From positions 1-21,850 of the forward strand of contig JAEZZB010000012.1 in NCBI GenBank assembly GCA_023442495.1: DNA of 21,850 nt, given 5' to 3'. Positions 1 to 7,354 of this stretch are shown piece after piece. The notes under the pieces were generated by a model, which had not been told where the DNA came from, did not search any database, and saw nothing but the letters and a program-made list of their open reading frames with translations. The translations under genes and the position numbers were made by a program. This DNA is from Bacillota bacterium. Its GTDB lineage: Bacteria; Bacillota; Clostridia; Tissierellales; Peptoniphilaceae. Numbering within the stretch: position 1 is the stretch's first letter; every line of letters starts with the position of its first letter.

Positions 1-25
1 TTTCTCCTTGATAGCACCCGCTATC
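1..25 (-). promoter_or_regulatory. Leader hairpin and ribosome site of a gene beyond the left edge
   Basis: Read on the minus strand, bases 25-10 form a 6-bp hairpin, GATAGC and GCTATC around a GGGT loop, followed at once by AAGGAGAAA at the window edge. AAGGAG is a good Shine-Dalgarno sequence, so a minus-strand gene probably starts a few bases outside the window. The hairpin directly abuts the ribosome site and could affect its access. An AT-rich TATAGT-type -10 lies near 48-56, but I found no convincing -35. The gene itself is not visible. Confidence 0.35.
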
Positions 26-269
26 ATCTTATATATTTTCTTTTTTGTGTACTATAATATAATACCATATAATCATGAAAATTATAAATAAATATTGGAA
101 ATATAACGCATTTCATAATTTAGTATTTTATTGTTTTAATATGATTAAATTAATACTATATTGATATAAATTAATTACAACCTCTGTAATTTAATTAGAA
201 ATAGACACGCTATATTCGATTATATATGGAAGCTTTATTCTTTATAAAGTATAAAAAAGCTAGAAAATG
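26..269. other. AT-rich intergenic stretch, no gene seen
   Basis: This stretch is almost only A and T, with stops in all frames. The only structure I see is an imperfect dyad at about 231-262 (AGCTTTAT with a facing CTTTAT/ATAAAG core and AAAAGCT). It has no U-tract on either side that would mark it as a terminator. No tRNA, riboswitch or remnant of a recognisable protein was found. Confidence 0.5.
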
Positions 270-319
270 AACTGACCTCCTCCAAGTTGGACCTAAAACC
301 AACTTGGAGGAGGTCAGTT
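270..319. repeat. Perfect 21-bp palindrome with 8-base loop
   Basis: Bases 270-290 and 299-319 are exact reverse complements around the loop ACCTAAAA (291-298). The arm is GC-richer than its surroundings and holds CTGACCTCC and AAGTTGGAC-type blocks. From memory, these resemble the inverted ends of IS3-family IS150-group elements (CTGACC...AAGTTGGAC). Two such ends facing each other would be a miniature palindromic element or the scar of an internally deleted one. No clear target duplication flanks it. It lies 51 bases after the stop of the lipoprotein gene, and on the minus strand is followed by a weak T-rich tail (CTAGCTTTTTTAT), so it may also end transcription. Confidence 0.75.
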
Positions 320-370
320 TAAAATTTCTAACTCTTTTATATTATCTTAATATAATTTTTCATATGTTAA

Positions 371-691
371 CTAATCTCTTTTTGATAAAATCATCCATTT
401 ATTATCACCTAAATAAACTTCCATGCTTTCATCATCTATTAAAATATATTCGTATATACCAAAATTAGACTGTCCATTCTTCGTTGGAATTTCAGTTAGA
501 GGAACCGTACTCTCAAATTTACCGTCATACGCAATGTTTTCTGGTGGTTCTTTTTTAAATGTTTTTTTATAATAATAAAAATCATCTTTATACATGAACA
601 TTGGTATATTATCCCATTTGACTTCATCTTCTACTTTTCTACACCCTACTAAAACTATAACTAAAATAATTAAAATTAATAATTTTTTCAT
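371..691 (-). CDS. Small secreted lipoprotein of unknown function
   Basis: The 106-residue product begins MKKLLILIILVIVLVGC, a lipoprotein signal peptide with lipobox LVGC and lipidated Cys17, so the mature part of about 90 residues should sit on the outer face of the membrane. I chose the ATG at 691 rather than one ten codons upstream. It overlaps the stop of the preceding gene as ATGA, has GGATGGAG just ahead, and gives a normal signal peptide, whereas the longer form puts charged residues in front. The mature part is rich in Tyr, Lys and acidic residues. It has a pattern seen in small clostridial lipoproteins (SxVPLxxxPTxNGxSNFG, then a C-terminal VYLGDNKWMILSK strand). No catalytic motif is visible. 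Translational coupling to the upstream protease-like gene suggests they act together on the cell surface. It is not recognisably a staphostatin. Confidence 0.8.
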   Translation of the reverse strand: MKKLLILIILVIVLVGCRKVEDEVKWDNIPMFMYKDDFYYYKKTFKKEPPENIAYDGKFESTVPLTEIPTKNGQSNFGIYEYILIDDESMEVYLGDNKWMILSKRD

Positions 692-1395
692 TTGCTCCAT
701 CCTGTTATAGATAAATCCCATTTATATGTGAAAGAGCCTGCCGGAATTGATTTTGTTGATACTGAAAACCATGTATAACTCCCCCAAGGATTCCAAACAT
801 AAGCCTTATTTGAACCTACATCATATCCTGATAAAACAAATGCATGTCTACCTTTTTTTACTCCTTTTTCATATCTATTTCCAGCCAAATATATTGGTGA
901 ATTACTATTTATTTGTCCTCTAATAGTATTCATTTTATTCCAATTTATGTTCAATGAATTGTATTCTATTTCTAAAAAATTAGAACTTGATTTTGATTTT
1001 TTTAATAAAATTTTATTTAAGTTATATATTTCTATATTTTCCTCATCAATCTTAAATTCATTTAATTTATGTTCAGGAATAATTCCGTTTAATGTCCAGT
1101 CTAATGAATTTAATTTATCACAATAGACCATCAAATAACTAAATAGTTTATTATTTTCCATAATGGGATAAATTATTGTTTCATTAAATTTAAATCCATT
1201 TTTTATAATTATTTCATCGTTTAAATTGTTATTTTCTGTAATTTTTATTATACGAGATATATCATCTAAATTATCAACTACATAATCATTGTATATAGAC
1301 AATTCTTCATTTGCTTCTGATATATTAGAAGTATTAATAAAAAAAGTAAAAATAATTAAACTTATTATAATCATTCTAAAATATTTATTTTTCAT
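688..1395 (-). CDS. Secreted staphopain-like (C47) protein lacking the Cys lobe
   Basis: The 235-residue protein has an N-terminal signal peptide (hydrophobic residues 8-20) and a region at about 70-105 (YPIMENNKLFSYLMVY) that looks like the pro-domain of staphopain-type cysteine peptidases. Its C-terminal part matches the staphopain His/Asn half: a glycine-rich lead-in, GRHAFVLSGYD with His184, and VWNPWG with Asn202, ending in a Trp/Tyr-rich stretch. The segment that normally carries the GWC catalytic cysteine and its helix seems absent between residues 140 and 160. The only cysteine, Cys92, lies in a predicted pro-domain strand, though its 92-residue distance to His184 is close to the family spacing, so a role cannot be fully excluded. 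Most likely it is an inactive relative or an in-frame deletion product. It has its own promoter (1531-1559) and is coupled to the lipoprotein gene by an ATGA overlap. Confidence 0.65.
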   Translation of the reverse strand: MKNKYFRMIIISLIIFTFFINTSNISEANEELSIYNDYVVDNLDDISRIIKITENNNLNDEIIIKNGFKFNETIIYPIMENNKLFSYLMVYCDKLNSLDWTLNGIIPEHKLNEFKIDEENIEIYNLNKILLKKSKSSSNFLEIEYNSLNINWNKMNTIRGQINSNSPIYLAGNRYEKGVKKGRHAFVLSGYDVGSNKAYVWNPWGSYTWFSVSTKSIPAGSFTYKWDLSITGWSK

Positions 1396-1530
1396 ATCTA
1401 TCCGTTCTTATTTTTTTATTTTAATAACAATTTGATTGAAAATTATGTATAGTACAGTATACACACTAAAACTTCATTGGTCATACTCTCCAATCTCAAT
1501 ATTCTTTTTTAATAACTTTGTTATAAATAT

Positions 1531-1559
1531 GTTATATAATATTAGTATTTTTTTGTCAA
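1531..1559 (-). promoter_or_regulatory. Promoter for the protease-like/lipoprotein pair
   Basis: On the minus strand TTGACA (1559-1554) is followed after exactly 17 bases by TATAAC (1536-1531), a near-consensus housekeeping promoter. Transcription would start near 1524 and give an untranslated leader of about 130 bases before the ATG at 1395. No strong structure was seen in that leader apart from a small GTATA/TATAC dyad near 1446-1461. Confidence 0.7.
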
Positions 1560-1663
1560 CTTCAAAATTACTTTAAATTTTAATCATTTCTAGCCTATTT
1601 ATCCTATTTGTGAAAGTTACAACTAAAATCTAATGGCATATATACATAGAATAATATTTATAT

Positions 1664-1703
1664 ACAAATAAAAAAGTAAGAATTCAAATGAATCCCTACT
1701 TTT
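1664..1703 (-). terminator. Intrinsic terminator of rpsO
   Basis: On the minus strand a 14-bp stem (1703-1690 with 1685-1672, two G.U pairs) closes a four-base loop and is followed by TTTATTT. It sits about 50 bases after the rpsO stop codon and separates the ribosomal gene from the accessory pair. Confidence 0.8.
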
Positions 1704-1752
1704 AATGTATTTTGAAATAATGTTTTATTTATATTTATATTTAATAATTTAA

Positions 1753-2019
1753 CTATCTTCTGATTTCTAATTTTTCAATTAAAGCACGGTATGCTTCAAT
1801 ATCTTTCTTTTCATAGTAGTCTAATAGGCCTTTTCTTCTACCGATTAACATGTATAATCCTCTTCTTGATGCATGATCTTTTGGATTTGATTTTAAATGT
1901 TGTGTTAATTCTTTGATTCTTTCAGTCATTATAGCTACTTGAACTTCTGTTGAACCTGTGTCGCCTTCTTTTCTACCAAATTCTTTGATAATTTGTTGTT
2001 TCTTTTCTTGTGAAATCAT
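1753..2019 (-). CDS. rpsO: 30S ribosomal protein S15
   Basis: The 88-residue product has the usual S15 length and the conserved features GDTGSTEVQVAIMTERI near residue 20, HLKSNPKDHASRRGL and the C-terminal LIGRRKGLLDYY. S15 binds the 16S rRNA three-way junction early in assembly of the small-subunit platform. The ATG at 2019 is preceded by a strong AGGAGG. The gene has its own promoter and a folded leader (2043-2088), and it ends at its own terminator, so it can be expressed apart from the upstream ribF. In many Firmicutes pnp follows rpsO. Here a protease-like/lipoprotein unit follows instead. Confidence 0.98.
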   Translation of the reverse strand: MISQEKKQQIIKEFGRKEGDTGSTEVQVAIMTERIKELTQHLKSNPKDHASRRGLYMLIGRRKGLLDYYEKKDIEAYRALIEKLEIRR

Positions 2020-2042
2020 TTTTTCCTCCTATTATATATTAC

Positions 2043-2088
2043 ACTTTTACCGAGCGATGATCGGAGATTCCTATCACCAAGCAAAAGT
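2043..2088 (-). promoter_or_regulatory. Folded rpsO leader, probable S15 autoregulation site
   Basis: In the mRNA, ACTTTTGCT pairs with GGTAAAAGT (with G.U pairs), then TGGTGAT pairs with ATCATCG across a CUC bulge, with the loop AGGAATCTCCG. This bent hairpin begins two bases after the predicted transcription start and ends about 23 bases before the rpsO start codon. S15 is known to repress its own mRNA through leader structures in several bacterial groups, usually by mimicking the rRNA junction or its GU/GC element. The structure is seen in the sequence; the S15 role is inferred from position. Confidence 0.6.
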
Positions 2089-2096
2089 ACTTAATT

Positions 2097-2125
2097 ATTA
2101 TAACAAAATAAATTAGTTTTGTAAA
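2097..2125 (-). promoter_or_regulatory. rpsO promoter
   Basis: TTTACA (2125-2120) and TATAAT (2102-2097) are separated by exactly 17 bases on the minus strand. The -35 element lies inside the last codons of ribF and the start point is predicted near 2090. This lets rpsO be transcribed independently of the long infB-ribF operon. Confidence 0.75.
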
Positions 2126-3051
2126 TTGTTTTTATATATTATTGCATACTGAAAATCTTGATTCATTTGTTCAATTAATTCATCTTTAGAATCAAATTTT
2201 ATTTGATCTCTCATCCATTCAAGGAATTCTATTTTAACTTCTTCACCATATATTTTTTTATCAAAATCAATTATAAAAGTTTCGAGTTTTATTTCTCTAC
2301 TATCTGTAACGGTTGGATTGGTTCCTATAGAAGTTAATGATAAATATTTATGACCTTTTAGTATGAGATTAGTTAAATACACACCTTCTTTAGGTAATAT
2401 ATATCTAAAATTCATCTCTATATTTGCTGTTGGATAACCAAGTTCTTTTGAACCAATTTTAAATCCATGTACCACATTTCCTCTAATAGTATATGGTCTT
2501 TTAAGTAATCTATGAGCTTCGGAAACTCTACCTTGATATAATAGCTTTCTTATAATTGTAGAAGAGATTTTCTCATTATCATTCATTACATAATTTTCTA
2601 CAAAAACTTTAATATCATTTGTTTTTTCCATTGTATATAAATCATCTACTGTTCCTTTTGATAGTTTACCAAATGTATAGTTGGGTCCACATACAATATA
2701 TTTAGCATTTAGCTTATTTTTTATAAAATCGAGTATAAATTCTTCTTTTGATAATTGTGCAAATTCATATGTGAAATTGATAGTAAAAATATAATCAATA
2801 CCATATTCTTCTAGTATCTCAATCTTATCTTCTAATGAATTTATATAATATCTTGGAAAATGTGGAAATACTTCATTTGTATGTTGTTTGAATAATAAAA
2901 TTGATGATTTTACATTAAATTTTTGAGCTACTTCTACGGTTTTTTTGACTACATTTGTATGACCACCATGAAAACCATCAAAATTCCCAAGCCCAATAGC
3001 TGAAATTTCAAAATTAAATTTTTCTAAGTTTAAATCAATTACTTTTGCCAA
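2113..3051 (-). CDS. ribF: Bifunctional riboflavin kinase / FAD synthetase
   Basis: The 312-residue protein makes FMN from riboflavin and ATP, and then FAD from FMN and ATP. The N-terminal nucleotidyltransferase domain carries GNFDGFHGGH (residues 22-31, the HxGH-type nucleotide-binding motif) and KISSTIIR (161-168). The C-terminal riboflavin kinase domain carries GYPTAN (205-210), the metal/ATP motif. The start codon is TTG at 3051: GGAG lies eight bases ahead of it, an out-of-frame ATG just upstream gives no protein, and MAKVIDL is a normal N-terminus. The start overlaps the end of truB by 13 bases, so the two are likely translationally coupled. It is the last gene of the infB run; the rpsO promoter overlaps its 3' end. 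Confidence 0.97.
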   Translation of the reverse strand: MAKVIDLNLEKFNFEISAIGLGNFDGFHGGHTNVVKKTVEVAQKFNVKSSILLFKQHTNEVFPHFPRYYINSLEDKIEILEEYGIDYIFTINFTYEFAQLSKEEFILDFIKNKLNAKYIVCGPNYTFGKLSKGTVDDLYTMEKTNDIKVFVENYVMNDNEKISSTIIRKLLYQGRVSEAHRLLKRPYTIRGNVVHGFKIGSKELGYPTANIEMNFRYILPKEGVYLTNLILKGHKYLSLTSIGTNPTVTDSREIKLETFIIDFDKKIYGEEVKIEFLEWMRDQIKFDSKDELIEQMNQDFQYAIIYKNNLQN

Positions 3052-3929
3052 AGCATTTTCTCCATTTTTAATATATTATTATTTATTTTTCCAATACCTA
3101 TAAATTCATCATTTGAAATAACTTTAAATTTATTATCTTTTGGAATTTCTGTATTTACTAAATCTATTATATTAATTCTTTGTCCATTTGTAAGTCTATC
3201 TCTAATATTAGTTGAAACTTTTAAAGTTTCAAAATCATATAAAGCATCATCTGTAGAAATTAAAGAATTTTCTAAATAATTCAATGAATAATCAGATATT
3301 TTATTAATATCAATTGAATTTGATAACTCAAATCTACCAACTCTGGTGCGTATTAAATCAGTCATATGGGCATAAGTATTTAATTTTATACCTAAATCAT
3401 GAATTAAAGATCTAATATAAGTCCCCTTAGAACAATTAATATATATTTTAGCAAATTCATTATTTTTTTCTAGTAATTTAATGTCATATATATTAACTTT
3501 ACGAGCCTTAATATCTATTTCCTTATTATCTCTAGCATATTCATAAAGTTTCTTACCATTAACTTTTATTGCGGAGTAAATAGGTGGTGTTTGAATAATT
3601 TCGCCTGTGAAAGATATTAAAGCTTCTTCAATTTTTTCACTAGTAAATGATATATTATTGCTAGTATTTGAAATTTCACCACTACTATCATATGTAGTCG
3701 TGGCTTCACCAAATTTTAATGTAGCAATATATGATTTTCCTTGATTCATAATATATTCAGAAATTCTAGTTGAATTTCCTATACAAATAGGAAGAACACC
3801 TGTTGCCATTGGATCAAGTGTTCCCGTATGTCCTATTCTTTTCATATTAAGTTTTTTTCTTAATATTGCTACGACATCATGTGAAGTCATATCCTTGGCT
3901 TTGTTAATTACCAAGATTCCCGTCTTCAT
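3039..3929 (-). CDS. truB: tRNA pseudouridine(55) synthase
   Basis: This 296-residue enzyme isomerises U55 to pseudouridine in the T-loop of tRNAs. The signature GHTGTLDPMATG lies at residues 33-44 with the catalytic aspartate at 39. The N-terminus (GILVINKAKDMTSHDVV) and the later motifs YSAIKVNGKKLYEYAR and GTYIRSLIHDLG are all present. The C-terminal PUA-like part is short and lysine-rich. The ATG at 3929 has a GGA-type ribosome site and overlaps the end of nrnA by 26 bases, indicating coupled translation. Placement between nrnA and ribF is the standard Firmicutes order. Confidence 0.97.
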   Translation of the reverse strand: MKTGILVINKAKDMTSHDVVAILRKKLNMKRIGHTGTLDPMATGVLPICIGNSTRISEYIMNQGKSYIATLKFGEATTTYDSSGEISNTSNNISFTSEKIEEALISFTGEIIQTPPIYSAIKVNGKKLYEYARDNKEIDIKARKVNIYDIKLLEKNNEFAKIYINCSKGTYIRSLIHDLGIKLNTYAHMTDLIRTRVGRFELSNSIDINKISDYSLNYLENSLISTDDALYDFETLKVSTNIRDRLTNGQRINIIDLVNTEIPKDNKFKVISNDEFIGIGKINNNILKMEKMLWQK

Positions 3930-4875
3930 AAAGTTTTTCCAATCTTTTATTTAATCTTTCAAATACTTCATCTAATGAGCCTTGAACAGTTGCTCCAGAT
4001 GCTCTCATATGGCCACCGCCACCAAATTCTTTAGCAAGTTTTGAAACATCAACTATATTTTGTGATCTAAAGCTCAATTTTGATTGATTATCTGTATCTT
4101 CTTTAGCTATTGCTGACAATTCGACACCATCAATAGTTCTAAGAAGTGAAACTAATCCTTCAGACTTATCAAAATCTAAATTATATTTATCAATTAAATC
4201 CTTAGATATCTTCGCAGTAATAATTTTATCTCCTATCCAAGTTGCATTTTGAATAACTTCTGCTTGTAAAAATAGATAGTTTGGATCAAATCTTTCATAA
4301 AGATTATCATGTATGAAATCTTTTCTTGCTCCTAAATCAATTAAAGCTGCAGCTACTCTTAAAGTATTTGAAGTAGATGCTGAATATTGGAATCTATATG
4401 TGTCTGTTAATATTCCTAAATATAAATAATCTGCTGCTTTTTGAGGAATATCTATTCCTTTATCTATGAATGTTTCAGCTACTATTTCACAAGCTGAGCT
4501 TGATAAATAGATTATATCATTATTAGAATATCCTGTATTAGTTATATGATGATCAATAACCGCTGTATCTTTAGCTTTATTAAAGTATTCTATTGAACTT
4601 CCTATTCTCATTATATCTGCACTGTCTATAGCTATAAATAAATCAATATCTTCAAATTGATTATTATAGTACATTGATTCATCATATATAAATTCCAAAT
4701 TAGTTGGGAATTTGTCGTTATTTATTACATAGACATTTTTTCCCATATTTCTAAGTATATATGCAAGACCAAATGAAGAGCCAACGGCATCTCCATCCGG
4801 ATTTACATGTGCACTAATTAAAATATTATTAGAATTATCAATTTGTTCAAATAGTTTCTTCTTCTTCTCTTTCAT
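3904..4875 (-). CDS. nrnA: DHH-family oligoribonuclease / pAp phosphatase
   Basis: The 323-residue protein belongs to the NrnA branch of DHH/DHHA1 phosphoesterases. These degrade very short oligonucleotides and dephosphorylate pAp, and some also take pApA from c-di-AMP turnover. Metal ligands are visible: HVNPDGDAVGS (residues 23-33), AIDSAD (82-87) and the DHH triad (108-110). The DHHA1 substrate-binding motif GGGGHMRASGA lies at 285-295. The ATG at 4875 is preceded by ATGAGG with proper spacing and overlaps rbfA by 29 bases. Linkage to rbfA and truB is typical. No transmembrane or PAS domain is present, so this is not a GdpP-type protein. Confidence 0.95.
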   Translation of the reverse strand: MKEKKKKLFEQIDNSNNILISAHVNPDGDAVGSSFGLAYILRNMGKNVYVINNDKFPTNLEFIYDESMYYNNQFEDIDLFIAIDSADIMRIGSSIEYFNKAKDTAVIDHHITNTGYSNNDIIYLSSSACEIVAETFIDKGIDIPQKAADYLYLGILTDTYRFQYSASTSNTLRVAAALIDLGARKDFIHDNLYERFDPNYLFLQAEVIQNATWIGDKIITAKISKDLIDKYNLDFDKSEGLVSLLRTIDGVELSAIAKEDTDNQSKLSFRSQNIVDVSKLAKEFGGGGHMRASGATVQGSLDEVFERLNKRLEKLYEDGNLGN

Positions 4876-5236
4876 TTATTGCCTCATTATCTTTTTTGAT
4901 AACTTCACTTATTAATTTATCCATTCTCATAGCTTTTTCTAATTGTTCATCTAATATAAAGTAAAGTTCTGGAATATGTCTTAAATTCATTCTATTACCA
5001 AGTTCCTTTTTGATAAATCCTTTAGAATTTAATAGTCCTTCCATAGTATCTTCTTTTTCTTTATGAGAACCCAAAACTGAAATAAATACTTTTGCTGATT
5101 GTAAATCATCAGTTAAATCAATTTCAGTGATAGATGTAATTGGAGCTATTCTCGAATCTTTTAAGTCTTGATTAATTAGAACGGATATTTCTTTTTGAAG
5201 TTCTGATGCGATTCTTTTTATTCTTGTTTTGTTCAT
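4847..5236 (-). CDS. rbfA: 30S ribosome-binding factor A
   Basis: The 129-residue product is a small KH-fold protein that binds maturing 30S subunits near the 16S rRNA 5' helix and supports late assembly. Family features are the start RIKRIASELQKEISVLINQDLKDSRI, the SAKVFISVLG strand and NLRHIPELYFILDEQLEKAMRMDKLI. The C-terminus is a short glutamate-rich tail (NEREEEETI), a little longer than in many homologues. The ATG at 5236 has AGGA five bases ahead. It follows the infB stop after 6 bases and overlaps nrnA at its end. Confidence 0.96.
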   Translation of the reverse strand: MNKTRIKRIASELQKEISVLINQDLKDSRIAPITSITEIDLTDDLQSAKVFISVLGSHKEKEDTMEGLLNSKGFIKKELGNRMNLRHIPELYFILDEQLEKAMRMDKLISEVIKKDNEAINEREEEETI

Positions 5237-5242
5237 ATAATC

Positions 5243-7342
5243 CTATCTTTCCACTTCTTTATCTATAAATGCTTCAATAATATCACCGACTTTTACATCA
5301 TTATAATTTTCAATACCTAAACCACCTTCGTATCCTTGATTCAGTTCTTTAACATCATCCTTATATCTTCTAAGTGATGAAATTACACCTTCAAATATAA
5401 CTACATCATTTCTTATAAGTCTTACTTTAGCATTTCTTTGCATCTTACCATTTGTTACATATATACCTGCAATATTACCTACACCTGGAACCTTAAATAC
5501 ATCTCTTATGTCTGCTGTACCTATTACTTGTTCTACATATTCTGGTTTAAGCATACCTTTAATAGCCTTTTCAAGTTCTTCAATAGCTTCATATATTACT
5601 CTATATGTTCTTATTTCGATTCCTTGTTCTTCAGCTTGTGTTTTAGCTCCTTGATTTGGTCTAACATTGAAACCAATGATTATAGCATTTGAAGCATTTG
5701 CAAGCATTATATCAGATTCATTAATACCACCAACTGCGCCGTGAACAACATTTACTTTAACTTCTTCATTTGAAAGTTTTAAGAATGATGATGTTACAGC
5801 TTCAATAGTACCTTTTACATCAGTCTTAACGATGATATTAAGATCTTTTACTTCACCATCAGAAATTTTATTGAATAGTTGATCAAGATTAACTGCAGAT
5901 GTTCTCTTAACATATTCAGCTCTTTCTTTTTCCTTAACTTTTTCAGCAAATTTCTTACCTAATTTTTCGTCCTTTATAGCATATATTTTATCTCCAGCTT
6001 CTGGAACATCAGATAAGCCTAAAATAAGAACAGCTGTAGATGGTTTTGCTTTTTTTAATTCTTTTTGATTATTATCAAACATTGCTCTAACTTTACCAGA
6101 CGTACTACCTGAAACTACGAAATCCCCTTTATTAAGTGTTCCTTTATTTACAAGAACTGTTGCTACAGGTCCTCTACCCTTGTCTAATTGAGCTTCAATT
6201 ACAATACCTACTGCATCTCTATTAGGATTTGCTTTTAATTCTTCCATTTCAGCAACAAGTAATATCATTTCTAACAATTCATCAACACCTTCACCAGTAT
6301 GGGCAGATACTGGAACCATTATTGTTTGACCACCCCATGCTTCTGGAGTTAAACCTTGCTCAGATAATTCAGCCATTACTTTTTCTGGATTAGCTTCGTA
6401 TTTATCAATTTTATTAATTGCCACTATTATTTGTACACCAGCTGCTCTTGCATGATTTATAGCTTCAATTGTTTGAGGCATTACACCATCATCAGCAGCT
6501 ACAACAAGTATTGCAATATCTGTAGCATTGGCACCTCTTAATCTCATTTGAGTAAATGCTTCGTGCCCTGGTGTGTCTAAGAAGACAATCTTTTTATCAT
6601 TTACATATACAGTTGAGGCACCAATATGCTGGGTAATACCACCAGCTTCTGATTTTGCCACTTTTGAATCTCTCATTTTATCTAGCAATGATGTCTTACC
6701 ATGGTCTACGTGACCCATGACAGACACAACTGGAGCTCTTGGAATTAAATCTTCTTCTTTATCTACAAAGTCTATACTTGATATATCGTCAGAATTATCA
6801 TCTTCTTCAATTTTTTCTTCAACATCTATATTGAAAGACATACCCACTTCCATGGCTTGTTCAATACTGATTTGTTGATTCATATTAAGTAATAATCCCA
6901 TCTTCATTAATTCGCCAATTACTAGAGTAACAGGTTTATTTATTAAGTCTGCAAATTCTTTTACAGTAATTCCTTCTTCAATATATATAACTTTTTCTTC
7001 TTCTGTTTTTGTTTTTGCTTCCTTTTTTACTTCTTCTTTTATTCGATTTTGTTTATTTTTTTCTTTTTTCTTGTTTTTCTTGTTTTGTCTTAAAATTTCT
7101 TTATCATATTCTTCGTCATATTCGTCAAATTCTTCAATATTATCTTCAACTTTTTTATGCTTTGGATTTTTTTCTTCATTTAATTCATCAAAATATTCCC
7201 TAATAAGTTCAAGATTTTCTCCCTCAATTACTGACATGTGACTTCCGATTTCAAGACCGAATTCTTTATCTAAAATAGCTATTAAATCTTTACTAGACAG
7301 GTTTAACTCTTTTGCTAATTCATATACTCTAATTTTTGACAT
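5243..7342 (-). CDS. infB: Translation initiation factor IF-2
   Basis: This 699-residue GTPase places initiator tRNA on the 30S subunit and promotes subunit joining. It opens with an IF2N module (MSKIRVYELAKELNLSSKDL), followed by a highly charged Glu/Lys linker at about 55-115 and a second IF2N-like module at about 120-175. The G domain has GHVDHGKT (210-217), DTPGH (256-260) and NKID (310-313). Domains II, III (C1) and IV (C2) follow, ending in VKVGDIIEAFIDKEVER. Length is close to the Bacillus short form. The start at 7342 has an AAGGTGG-like site (minus strand). It follows ylxR by 12 bases, with no ylxQ gene between, and is followed by rbfA after 6 bases. Confidence 0.98.
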   Translation of the reverse strand: MSKIRVYELAKELNLSSKDLIAILDKEFGLEIGSHMSVIEGENLELIREYFDELNEEKNPKHKKVEDNIEEFDEYDEEYDKEILRQNKKNKKKEKNKQNRIKEEVKKEAKTKTEEEKVIYIEEGITVKEFADLINKPVTLVIGELMKMGLLLNMNQQISIEQAMEVGMSFNIDVEEKIEEDDNSDDISSIDFVDKEEDLIPRAPVVSVMGHVDHGKTSLLDKMRDSKVAKSEAGGITQHIGASTVYVNDKKIVFLDTPGHEAFTQMRLRGANATDIAILVVAADDGVMPQTIEAINHARAAGVQIIVAINKIDKYEANPEKVMAELSEQGLTPEAWGGQTIMVPVSAHTGEGVDELLEMILLVAEMEELKANPNRDAVGIVIEAQLDKGRGPVATVLVNKGTLNKGDFVVSGSTSGKVRAMFDNNQKELKKAKPSTAVLILGLSDVPEAGDKIYAIKDEKLGKKFAEKVKEKERAEYVKRTSAVNLDQLFNKISDGEVKDLNIIVKTDVKGTIEAVTSSFLKLSNEEVKVNVVHGAVGGINESDIMLANASNAIIIGFNVRPNQGAKTQAEEQGIEIRTYRVIYEAIEELEKAIKGMLKPEYVEQVIGTADIRDVFKVPGVGNIAGIYVTNGKMQRNAKVRLIRNDVVIFEGVISSLRRYKDDVKELNQGYEGGLGIENYNDVKVGDIIEAFIDKEVER

Positions 7343-7354
7343 ATTACCACCTTT

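Noticed and set aside
231..262. Imperfect dyad AGCTTTAT...AAAAGCT as a terminator
   Set aside because: No T-run on either strand, and the A/T-rich pairing is expected by chance in this sequence.
371..691. The lipoprotein as a staphostatin-like inhibitor of the neighbouring protease-like protein
   Set aside because: Size and position fit, but staphostatins are cytoplasmic and have no signal peptide. This protein has a clear lipobox and a different sequence pattern.
1443..1484. 13-residue leader peptide ORF (minus strand) ahead of the protease-like gene
   Set aside because: GGAG lies only three bases before its ATG, too close for normal initiation, and there is no attenuator structure around it.
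5243..7342. Charged linker of IF-2 as a repeat region or frameshift site
   Set aside because: Glu/Lys-rich low complexity is normal for the IF-2 N-terminal linker, and the frame continues without break.
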